From Bacteroidetes bacterium 4572_112 (lineage in GTDB: Bacteria > Bacteroidota > Bacteroidia > Bacteroidales > UBA1556), in the NCBI GenBank assembly GCA_002254285.1, contig NIUZ01000007.1, forward strand, positions 1 through 29,052: DNA of 29,052 bases, written 5' to 3'. Made by a program: the position numbers and the translations under genes. Positions 22,808-29,052 of this stretch are shown here, one piece after another. The notes beneath the pieces were generated by a model, which worked only from the letters and a program-made list of their open reading frames with translations, was not told the DNA's origin and did no database searches. How positions within the stretch are numbered: the stretch's first letter is position 1; each line of letters begins with the position of its first letter.

Positions 22808-23177
22808 TTTAGAAACAGGAATAGAAAGAATATTAGAATTAAAGGTCACTCAAGAAGATACGGCCAATGCAATGGGTTCAGGTAATTTGGACGTATATGC
22901 CACACCTGCAATGATAGCAGGAATGGAGCGATGCGCAATGGACTTGGTGCAGTCTTATTTAGAGTTTGGTTATACAACTGTGGGTACAGCTGTAAACATT
23001 AAGCACATAAAGGCAACTCCTGTCGGAGTACGCGTAAATACTGTTGCTCGCTTAATCGAAATTGATGATAAAAAATTAGTATTTGAGGTGGAGTCTTACG
23101 ATACAAATGGTATGATTGGCACAGGAACTCATAATAGATACATTATCAACGAAATAGAGTTTAATAATAATCTATAA
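22800..23177 (+). CDS. FlK-like hotdog-fold acyl-CoA thioesterase
   Basis: This 125-residue protein is a single hotdog domain. Relative to fluoroacetyl-CoA thioesterase FlK (catalytic T42, E50, H76), the equivalent residues are T35 in VYATPAMIAG, E43 in GMERCA and H69 in NIKHIKATPVG, with exactly the same spacings of 8 and 26. A catalytic role is therefore likely; the physiological substrate is not fluoroacetyl-CoA in general but some small acyl-CoA. It overlaps the upstream glycosyltransferase by 8 bases. A hairpin GCTTTCTTTAA/TTAAAAAAAGC (23180-23212) follows without a T-run. Confidence 0.88.
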   Translation: MSNLETGIERILELKVTQEDTANAMGSGNLDVYATPAMIAGMERCAMDLVQSYLEFGYTTVGTAVNIKHIKATPVGVRVNTVARLIEIDDKKLVFEVESYDTNGMIGTGTHNRYIINEIEFNNNL

Positions 23178-23227
23178 CAGCTTTCTTTAACAGAGTATAT
23201 TTTAAAAAAAGCAAAGTGAAAAATCAC

Positions 23228-23235
23228 TAATTTCG
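23228..23235 (+). promoter_or_regulatory. Candidate -7 box of the gldF operon
   Basis: TAATTTCG has one mismatch from TAnnTTTG and lies 32 bases before the gldF ATG. The same TAnnTTCG form is seen before the ABC transporter. Confidence 0.4.
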
Positions 23236-23267
23236 CGCACGAATTAGCAATAATAAAATTATAAACT

Positions 23268-23999
23268 ATGCTTGCATTATTTAGAAAAGAAATATCTAGT
23301 TTTTTCTCGTCTATAATTGGCTATATAGTTATCATCATATTTCTTTTGATTACTAGCCTTTTCCTATGGGTTTTCCCCATCGAGTCGAATATATTAGATT
23401 ATGGTTACGCACAAATAAATGGACTATTTCTTATAGCTCCTTACGTATTTCTATTTTTAGTTCCAGCAATAAGCATGCGCTCTTTTGCCGACGAAAACAA
23501 AAGTGGCACCATAGAGTTATTGCTAACCAAACCCATTAGCGATTTCCAAATAATACTTGCTAAATTTGGAGCAGCATTCGTACTGCTAATAATAGCAATA
23601 CTCCCTACTCTAATTTACTATATATCTGTATATCAGCTAGGTTATCCTGCTGGCAATATAGATTCGGGAGGAGTTTTTGGAAGTTATATTGGCCTTCTAT
23701 TTTTGGGAGCAGCCTTTATTTCAATAGGTTTATTTGCTTCTTCTATTACTTCTAATCAGATAGTTGCATTTATAGTTTCCATTGTTCTTAGTGGTTTTAT
23801 TTTCATAGGATTTGAGTTTATTTTCAGCTTAGAAATATTTGGTAATGCCAGCTTAATCATTAAAACCTTAGGCATTTACGATCACTATTCGAGCATCAGT
23901 CGTGGTGTATTAGATACTCGCGATATTATTTATTTCATAAGCCTTATAAGCTTGTTTTTATTTTTAACACGCTTTTCGTTACAAAGCAGAAAATGGTAA
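23268..23999 (+). CDS. gldF: Gliding motility-associated ABC-2 permease GldF
   Basis: This 243-residue protein has six membrane helices, the first at about 12-35. Landmarks of GldF are LFRKEISSFFSSIIGYIVI, PAISMRSFADENKSGTIELL, LTKPISDFQIILAKF and the central GSYIGLLFLGAAFISIGLFA. GldF is the transmembrane part of the GldA/F/G transporter needed for gliding in Flavobacterium; in non-gliding Bacteroidota its role is less clear. It is followed after 4 bases by gldG, the invariant partner. No gldA ATPase is next to it; that gene is usually elsewhere. Confidence 0.92.
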   Translation: MLALFRKEISSFFSSIIGYIVIIIFLLITSLFLWVFPIESNILDYGYAQINGLFLIAPYVFLFLVPAISMRSFADENKSGTIELLLTKPISDFQIILAKFGAAFVLLIIAILPTLIYYISVYQLGYPAGNIDSGGVFGSYIGLLFLGAAFISIGLFASSITSNQIVAFIVSIVLSGFIFIGFEFIFSLEIFGNASLIIKTLGIYDHYSSISRGVLDTRDIIYFISLISLFLFLTRFSLQSRKW

Positions 24000-24003
24000 A
24001 ATT

Positions 24004-25734
24004 ATGATGACAAGCAAAGACATAAAAATTCAGAATTCTGTTCAACTATTATCGTTAATTATAGCGATAATAGGGATAAATATTATTGCTCAATTCTATT
24101 TTGGTAGATTTGACCTTACTTCAGAAAAACGCTACTCTATATCGGATGCAACAATGGAAGTTGTTGAAAACATTGATGATATAGTATATGTAAAAGTATA
24201 TTTGGATGGTGATTTACCTGCTAATTTTAAAAAATTAAGAAATAGCACCCGTGAGCTTTTAGACGACCTTAGAGCCTATAATGGCGATATAATGTATGAA
24301 TTTATCAATCCTTCGGAAAGTGATGATAAAAGCAAGCGACAGAAGCTTTACAGAGAACTTTCAAAAGCTGGCTTATCATATTATACAATTCCTGTAGAAA
24401 ATAAGGATGGATTTGCTCAAAAGACGGTATTCCCTAGTGCATTGGTTTCGTATAAAGATAAAAGCATTGCTTTGAACTTGCTTAATAGCAATAGAAAGGT
24501 GCCTTTGGATGCTGAAATAGACAACTCCATACAAACTCTTGAGCTAAAGATGGTAAATACCATTAGTAAGCTTACTAAGAGAAAAATTCCTATTGTAGCT
24601 TTTACTGTTGACCACGGTGAGCTTAATAATTTGCATACTGCTGATATTGCTTACGAACTATCAAAAATGTATGAGGTTGGGCAAATTGAGATTGGCAATA
24701 ATCTTACAAGCCTAATGCGTAGAGTAAAAGTTGATTCTGTTACTTCTAAAATGATTCCTAGTTTCGAAATGCTTGTTATTGCTCAACCTAAGAAAAAATT
24801 TAACATGAAAGATCTTTTTCTTTTGGATCAATATGTTATGCATGGTGGTAAAATAGTTTGGGCTTTGGATGCTGTGGAGGCAGATATGGATAGCTTACAA
24901 TATTCTACATCAACTATAGGTATGCCTGTGGACTTGGGTTTGGCCGAAATTCTTTTTAAATATGGTGTTAGACTTAATTCTAACCTTGTATTAAACCGAA
25001 ATGCCCTTGCAATAGGAACTGCAGAAGGCGAACTTCGCACATGGGATTTTTTCCCTTTTGCTTTGCCCGTAAAAGGTCACCTTATTACAAATAACCTATC
25101 TGCTGTAAAAACTCATTTTGTTAGCAGCATGGACACTGTAGGCTCTTCAGTAATTAAAAAGACCGTTCTGTTACAAACAGATAGAAACTCTAGATTGATG
25201 CCTGCTCCTGCCCTTATCGACTTGGTAGACATAATTTATCGAGGGCCTAATCCTTCTCTTTATTATCAAGAGCAACAACCAATAGCTATTCTTCTGGAAG
25301 GTGAGTTTACCTCTGTTTTCGAAAATAGGATGATTGATCCACGAATATTAGAGCAAAAGAAAATGCTTGACATTGTATATAAAAGCCCTAAAACATCGCA
25401 ATTGGTGATTTCTGATGGTGATATTATAAAGAATCAATCTATGTCTTCTGCTCAAGGCAGTTCGCCTTATCCATTGGGTTACGATAGGTATTCAAAGAAA
25501 ATGTTTGACAATAAAAAATTCTTATTGAATAGCATTAATTATATGTTGGGCGATAATGCATTGATAAAACTCCGCAATAAGCAGTATAAAATTAGACTAT
25601 TGAATAAAGACAAAGTTGCTAAAGAGAAACTTAAATGGCAGCTTATAAACACCATACTTCCTATTGGCCTAATTGTTTTATTGGGGATTATTGTCGGAAT
25701 TATTAAGAAAAGAAAATACGCTATTATTAAGTAG
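24004..25734 (+). CDS. gldG: Gliding-associated ABC transporter component GldG
   Basis: This 576-residue protein has an N-terminal membrane helix (about 11-30), a large extracytoplasmic ABC-transporter auxiliary domain, and a C-terminal helix (about 547-567) ending in a basic tail KKRKYAIIK. Landmarks are FGRFDLTSEKRYSISD at the start of the external domain, FINPSESDDKSKRQ, DHGELNNLHT, LLDQYVMHGGKIVWALD and LLNSINYMLGDNALIKLRNK. It belongs with GldF and the GldA ATPase, and is required for gliding in Flavobacterium. An equally good start is Met2 at 24007. It overlaps no gene in its true frame and precedes a DUF4340 gene. Confidence 0.92.
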   Translation: MMTSKDIKIQNSVQLLSLIIAIIGINIIAQFYFGRFDLTSEKRYSISDATMEVVENIDDIVYVKVYLDGDLPANFKKLRNSTRELLDDLRAYNGDIMYEFINPSESDDKSKRQKLYRELSKAGLSYYTIPVENKDGFAQKTVFPSALVSYKDKSIALNLLNSNRKVPLDAEIDNSIQTLELKMVNTISKLTKRKIPIVAFTVDHGELNNLHTADIAYELSKMYEVGQIEIGNNLTSLMRRVKVDSVTSKMIPSFEMLVIAQPKKKFNMKDLFLLDQYVMHGGKIVWALDAVEADMDSLQYSTSTIGMPVDLGLAEILFKYGVRLNSNLVLNRNALAIGTAEGELRTWDFFPFALPVKGHLITNNLSAVKTHFVSSMDTVGSSVIKKTVLLQTDRNSRLMPAPALIDLVDIIYRGPNPSLYYQEQQPIAILLEGEFTSVFENRMIDPRILEQKKMLDIVYKSPKTSQLVISDGDIIKNQSMSSAQGSSPYPLGYDRYSKKMFDNKKFLLNSINYMLGDNALIKLRNKQYKIRLLNKDKVAKEKLKWQLINTILPIGLIVLLGIIVGIIKKRKYAIIK

Positions 25735-25750
25735 CATAAAGAATATTGAA

Positions 25751-26827
25751 ATGAACAAAAAGACCATATTTATATTATTATTCAGCATAATAGCTGTTGC
25801 TGTTGCTATTTTCTCATTGAAGAATAAAAAAAGCGGAACCATTGAAAACGATTTCATCGTTTATGACACATCAAGAGTTGAGCAAATATTTATGGTAAAT
25901 AAGCGTAACCATCAGGTTACCCTTACTCGTAAAAATAATGTTTGGTATGTAAATGGTGAGGATTATGCCATTGGGCAAAATGTTGATATATTGCTAAGTA
26001 CCTTAATGTATATAGAGGTAAAAACTCCTGTTTCCAGATCAGCACGTGCTAGCTACATTAGCAAAATGGCAACTAATTCTACTAAGGTTGAAATTTATGA
26101 AAACGCTCCACTTTTCACCATATTTGGTATTGATATTCTGAAAAGCTTAAGAAAGACCAAAGTTTTTTATGTGGGACCTCCAACTCGTGATTATAAAGGA
26201 ACTGTTATGAAAATGGAAGACTCAGATGATTTATACGTAACATACCTCCCTGGATTTAATGGATATTTATCAGAGCGATTCTCAGCAAATTATGCTGATT
26301 GGTTAAATCATAATGTATTTAAACTACCTATAAGATCAATTAATAAAGTAAAAGTAGAGTTTGGAGAAACACCAAATCAATCATATGAAATAAGCAGTAT
26401 TGGAAACAAGAACTTCGATATTATTTCATTGGCAAATGGTGAAAAAGTTCAGCAATACGATACTATTAGAGTATTGGAAGAGTTAGCTTATTTCCGCAAT
26501 GTAAACTTCGAAACTCTATTGGATAATATGACAGATATGCGTATTGACTCTCTAAAAGCTAGTACACCATACATCACATTATCAGTTACTAATGTAGCTC
26601 AACAGACAGTTAAAGTACGTATGTATCGTCGTAAGAACTTTACTAATAAGCCCGATTTTGATGGCAAGATGTTCCCTTATGATGTAGACAGAATGTATGC
26701 TATCGTTGATGATTTTGATTATGTGGTTACTGTTCAGTATTTTGTTTTTGACAATATCACCAGACCACTGGATTATCTTCTTGGTAAAGATATTTATGGA
26801 ACTAAGAGTTTGGAATTATTGCAATAA
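25751..26827 (+). CDS. DUF4340 domain protein, membrane-anchored
   Basis: The protein has 358 residues from ATG 25751 (MNKKTIFILLFSIIAVAVAIF), which starts with a membrane anchor; a longer reading frame starting at 25673 overlaps gldG and is not a believable start. The rest is an external DUF4340 domain with FIVYDTSRVEQIFMVNKRN, VTLTRKNNVWYVNGE, VFYVGPPTRDYKGTVM and MYAIVDDFDYVVT. DUF4340 proteins lie beside GldG-like ABC auxiliary proteins in many bacteria and probably form part of the same transporter. It is 16 bases from gldG and so is cotranscribed. The role is not established. Confidence 0.88.
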   Translation: MNKKTIFILLFSIIAVAVAIFSLKNKKSGTIENDFIVYDTSRVEQIFMVNKRNHQVTLTRKNNVWYVNGEDYAIGQNVDILLSTLMYIEVKTPVSRSARASYISKMATNSTKVEIYENAPLFTIFGIDILKSLRKTKVFYVGPPTRDYKGTVMKMEDSDDLYVTYLPGFNGYLSERFSANYADWLNHNVFKLPIRSINKVKVEFGETPNQSYEISSIGNKNFDIISLANGEKVQQYDTIRVLEELAYFRNVNFETLLDNMTDMRIDSLKASTPYITLSVTNVAQQTVKVRMYRRKNFTNKPDFDGKMFPYDVDRMYAIVDDFDYVVTVQYFVFDNITRPLDYLLGKDIYGTKSLELLQ

Positions 26828-27129
26828 TTATAAGAGAGAAAGGTGAAGGGAGAATAGAGAGGTATTCAGACATCCTCCCATCGTTCCTTAATAATACCAA
26901 ATTATCTAGTCATCATCATTGGGCAAGATGCCCGAGATATATACCATATAAAATTAAATTTGGGTGTAACACGGGTATCCTACCCGTCGTTATTTAATAA
27001 TACCAAATCATATAACCTTCATCATCGGGCAGGATGCCCGAGATACAAAAAACCACAGCAAACTGAAGCGAACTTCAATTTGTGTGGCATTATTAACTAT
27101 AAACCTATCCATATAATAGACTCGGGGGT
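26828..27129. other. Convergent gap with duplicated palindromic repeats
   Basis: No gene is visible between the converging DUF4340 and acyl-CoA synthetase genes. The gap holds a duplicated repeat of about 71 bp (26869-26940 and 26975-27046, period about 106) and hairpins. No classical terminator with a U-run is present, and the hairpins may serve as transcription barriers. Confidence 0.7.
26869..27046. repeat. Two copies of a palindromic intergenic repeat
   Basis: Copies at 26888-26939 and 26994-27045 share TTAATAATACCAAAT, CATCAT and a terminal hairpin: GGGCAAGATGCCC in the first copy and CGGGCAGGATGCCCG in the second, each followed by GAGATA. The similarity extends upstream (ATCCTCCCATCGTT and ATCCTACCCGTCGTT). 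The extension of copy two forms another hairpin, ACGGGTATCCTACCCGT (26971-26987). This is REP-like repeat DNA. Confidence 0.9.
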
Positions 27130-28956
27130 CTATTTACCTTTATTCATTTCTTCGCGTAATCCTAAATTACCTGTTTCTTGAGAATATCCATATAAGAAAT
27201 CAAGTTTCTTAGTATAAACTTCCTTTAAAAATTTACGCTTAAGTTTAAGTGTTGGTGATAGTTCACCAGTTTCTGGAGTCCAATCGCGGCATGTAAGAGC
27301 CCATTTTCTAATTTGGCGCTCATGACCTAGGTTCGAATTTATATTGTCTACTTCCTCTTGGAATCGTTCAATTACTTTTGGCTTCTTAATCAAATCCATA
27401 TTATCATGGAAGTGAATTTTCTTTTTAGCACACCAGCTATGTAGGAATTCATAAGATGGACTAATAATAGCAGCAGTAAATTTCTCACCCTCTCCTACTA
27501 TAAGTATTTGATCTATAAATTGTGACTCCTTAGCTCTATTTTCAAGAATTTGAGGTGCTACATATTTTCCTGTCGATAGTTTAAAAATTTCTTTCTTTCT
27601 ATCAGTAATCTTAAGGAAATTATCAGAATCCACTTCTCCAATATCACCAGTATGTAACCAGCCTTCATCATCAATTACCTCTTTAGTTTTCACATCATCC
27701 TTATAGTAACCCATCATTTGCGATGGTCCTTTCATACATATTTCACCATCATCAGCAATTTTAACTTCCACATTATCTAGTAGAGGTCCCACTGTACCAA
27801 ATCTCAATCCATTTGCATTTAAATGGTTAACCGATATTACAGGAGATGTTTCTGTCATTCCATAACCTTCCATTACCGGAATTCCTGCTGCATTAAATGA
27901 TCGAGCCAAACGCTCCTGAAGAGCAGCTCCACCGCTAATAATAATTTTGATGTTTCCACCAAGTGCTTCACGCCATTTGCTGTAAATAAGTTTGTCAACT
28001 ATTTTGTGTTGAATTTTGAACCAAAATGAAGTATTCTCAGGCAAGTCATACTTAACACCAAGGTCTATTGCCCAATAGAAAAGCATTTTCTTAATTCCTG
28101 TAAGGTCTTTACCTTTTCCTAGAATTTTATCATATGTTTTCTCCAATACACGAGGTACAGAAGTAAAGCCATCAGGTTTAATATCACGCATATCCTCACC
28201 AGCAGTTTGAATGCTTTCGGCATAATATACACTACAACCATTATACAATACTAGGTAGTTAACCATACGCTCAAGTATGTGACATAAAGGCAAGAAACTT
28301 AAATATTTATCACCTGGCTCTACTGGCATAAAGTCGTTTGTAGCTTCCACATTAGCCATTACATTTCTATGACTTAGCATAACACCTTTAGATCGCCCAG
28401 TGGTACCAGAAGTATATATTATTGACAATAAATCATCTAGTTGAATACTTTTTTTACTTTCTTGTAGAGCATTCCAAAATTCTTCTTTTTTAGATTTACC
28501 AAGTTCAACTATTTCTTCCCAATTATTCAATGTATCCACTTTATCAAGAGTATATACATTCTCTACTTTAGAATTTTCTTTTATAGAAGCCGAAACTTTT
28601 AAATAATTTTCTGCAGTACCTGCTACCACAATTTTAGCATCAGAATGCTCGAGAATATAATCGTACTCAAGTTTACCCATATTAGGATAAACAGGTACAT
28701 GCACTACTCCTACTTGGCTCATTCCCATGTCCATAAAATTCCATTCAGGACGATTATTAGAAATAGTAAGGATTTTATCTCCTTTTGAAAAACCCATTGC
28801 TAATAAACCCATGCTGAAATTATCACGATATTCAATAAATTGATCAGCCGTAAAATTCTCCCATCGATTATTTCTTTTTATTGATAAAATAGTGGAATTA
28901 GGATTAATCTTTTTATTCTTCTCTAATATTTCGAACGTTTTTAATATTGCTGACAT
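27130..28956 (-). CDS. Long-chain acyl-CoA synthetase (AMP-forming)
   Basis: This 608-residue enzyme activates fatty acids to acyl-CoA through an acyl-AMP intermediate. The AMP-binding P-loop YTSGTTGRSKG lies at 181-191; later come the A5-type motif MEGYGMTETSPVIS, the A7-type motif GWLHTGDIGEVD and the A8-type DRKKEIFKLSTGKYVAPQ. The motif FKLSTGKYVAPQ is typical of long-chain acyl-CoA synthetases of the eukaryote-like FAA subgroup seen in Bacteroidota. No membrane helix is visible; it probably attaches to the inner membrane surface. It converges on the gld operon. Its leader (28957-29005) is very CA-rich on the coding strand, which leaves it free of structure. Confidence 0.95.
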   Translation of the reverse strand: MSAILKTFEILEKNKKINPNSTILSIKRNNRWENFTADQFIEYRDNFSMGLLAMGFSKGDKILTISNNRPEWNFMDMGMSQVGVVHVPVYPNMGKLEYDYILEHSDAKIVVAGTAENYLKVSASIKENSKVENVYTLDKVDTLNNWEEIVELGKSKKEEFWNALQESKKSIQLDDLLSIIYTSGTTGRSKGVMLSHRNVMANVEATNDFMPVEPGDKYLSFLPLCHILERMVNYLVLYNGCSVYYAESIQTAGEDMRDIKPDGFTSVPRVLEKTYDKILGKGKDLTGIKKMLFYWAIDLGVKYDLPENTSFWFKIQHKIVDKLIYSKWREALGGNIKIIISGGAALQERLARSFNAAGIPVMEGYGMTETSPVISVNHLNANGLRFGTVGPLLDNVEVKIADDGEICMKGPSQMMGYYKDDVKTKEVIDDEGWLHTGDIGEVDSDNFLKITDRKKEIFKLSTGKYVAPQILENRAKESQFIDQILIVGEGEKFTAAIISPSYEFLHSWCAKKKIHFHDNMDLIKKPKVIERFQEEVDNINSNLGHERQIRKWALTCRDWTPETGELSPTLKLKRKFLKEVYTKKLDFLYGYSQETGNLGLREEMNKGK

Positions 28957-29005
28957 AATGTTTGTGGTTTGGTTTATGTGTTTTGTGTTGTTTGTTTTGT
29001 GTTGT

Positions 29006-29025
29006 GCCTGCCTGCCGACAGGTAG
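29006..29025. repeat. REP-like sequence with CCTGCCGACAGG hairpin
   Basis: GCCTGCCTGCCGACAGGTAG contains the small inverted repeat CCTG-CCGA-CAGG (29011-29022). Sequences of this form recur in gaps of many bacterial genomes. A second REP-like string, CCTTCGACAAGCTCAGG, is at 17684-17700. Confidence 0.45.
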
Positions 29026-29052
29026 TTGTGTATTGACTCTTACCCTCTTGTG

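Noticed and set aside
25673..25750. Longer N-terminus of the DUF4340 protein (26 extra residues)
   Set aside because: It overlaps the 3' end of gldG in another frame. Starting at 25751 puts a normal membrane anchor at the N-terminus.
1..29052. tRNA, rRNA, riboswitch, phage or transposase genes
   Set aside because: I read the gaps on both strands and saw no cloverleaf, conserved rRNA text, known riboswitch core or transposase-like reading frame.

Overview
The window looks like chromosomal DNA of a Bacteroidota bacterium, probably class Bacteroidia and probably an anaerobe or facultative anaerobe. Evidence: AT-rich DNA, no clear Shine-Dalgarno sequences, promoter boxes of the Bacteroidota type TAnnTTTG, family-restricted genes (gldF/gldG, a DUF4293 protein, an OprO/P-like porin, short LuxR-type HTH regulators), and a soluble NuoE/NuoF-type flavin/Fe-S module. 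The order is an inference. I saw no rRNA, tRNA, CRISPR array, phage or intact insertion sequence.

Layout. (1) 1-2513, minus strand: NuoE-like and NuoF-like subunits and the first 54 codons of a third [2Fe-2S] subunit, an NAD(P)H/ferredoxin electron-transfer complex of the hydrogenase or transhydrogenase type. (2) 2803-7420, minus strand: a tight five-gene operon with a six-TM sensor kinase, a lone receiver protein, a receiver-histidine kinase fusion, a LytTR response regulator and a PhcB-like methyltransferase, ending in a strong hairpin terminator. Its gene types match the phcBSRQ quorum-sensing locus of Ralstonia; this is the most interesting find. (3) 7421-8918: an intergenic region with a perfect 23-bp palindrome, a DUF4293 membrane protein, and a decayed pseudogene. 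(4) 8919-17656, plus strand: a small membrane-anchored LuxR-type regulator, then a phosphate-porin-like protein, a lamin-tail-domain lipoprotein, an SdiA-regulated-type beta-propeller lipoprotein, two paralogous divergent CYTH-like proteins, a canonical CYTH (triphosphate tunnel) protein, a DASS/SLC13 anion transporter and an unrecognised two-TM protein. It may be an uncharacterised polyanion, phosphate or organic-anion handling locus.

(5) 17981-20238: a NatA/NatB-type ABC exporter. (6) 20661-23177: two glycosyltransferases, the first apparently carrying an internal deletion, and an FlK-like hotdog thioesterase. (7) 23268-26827: gldF, gldG and a DUF4340 gene, the gliding-associated ABC module, without gldA nearby. 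(8) 27130-28956, minus strand: a long-chain acyl-CoA synthetase converging on the gld cluster.

The gaps at 17657-17980, 20239-20660 and 26828-27129 hold palindromic and tandem intergenic repeats rather than genes.
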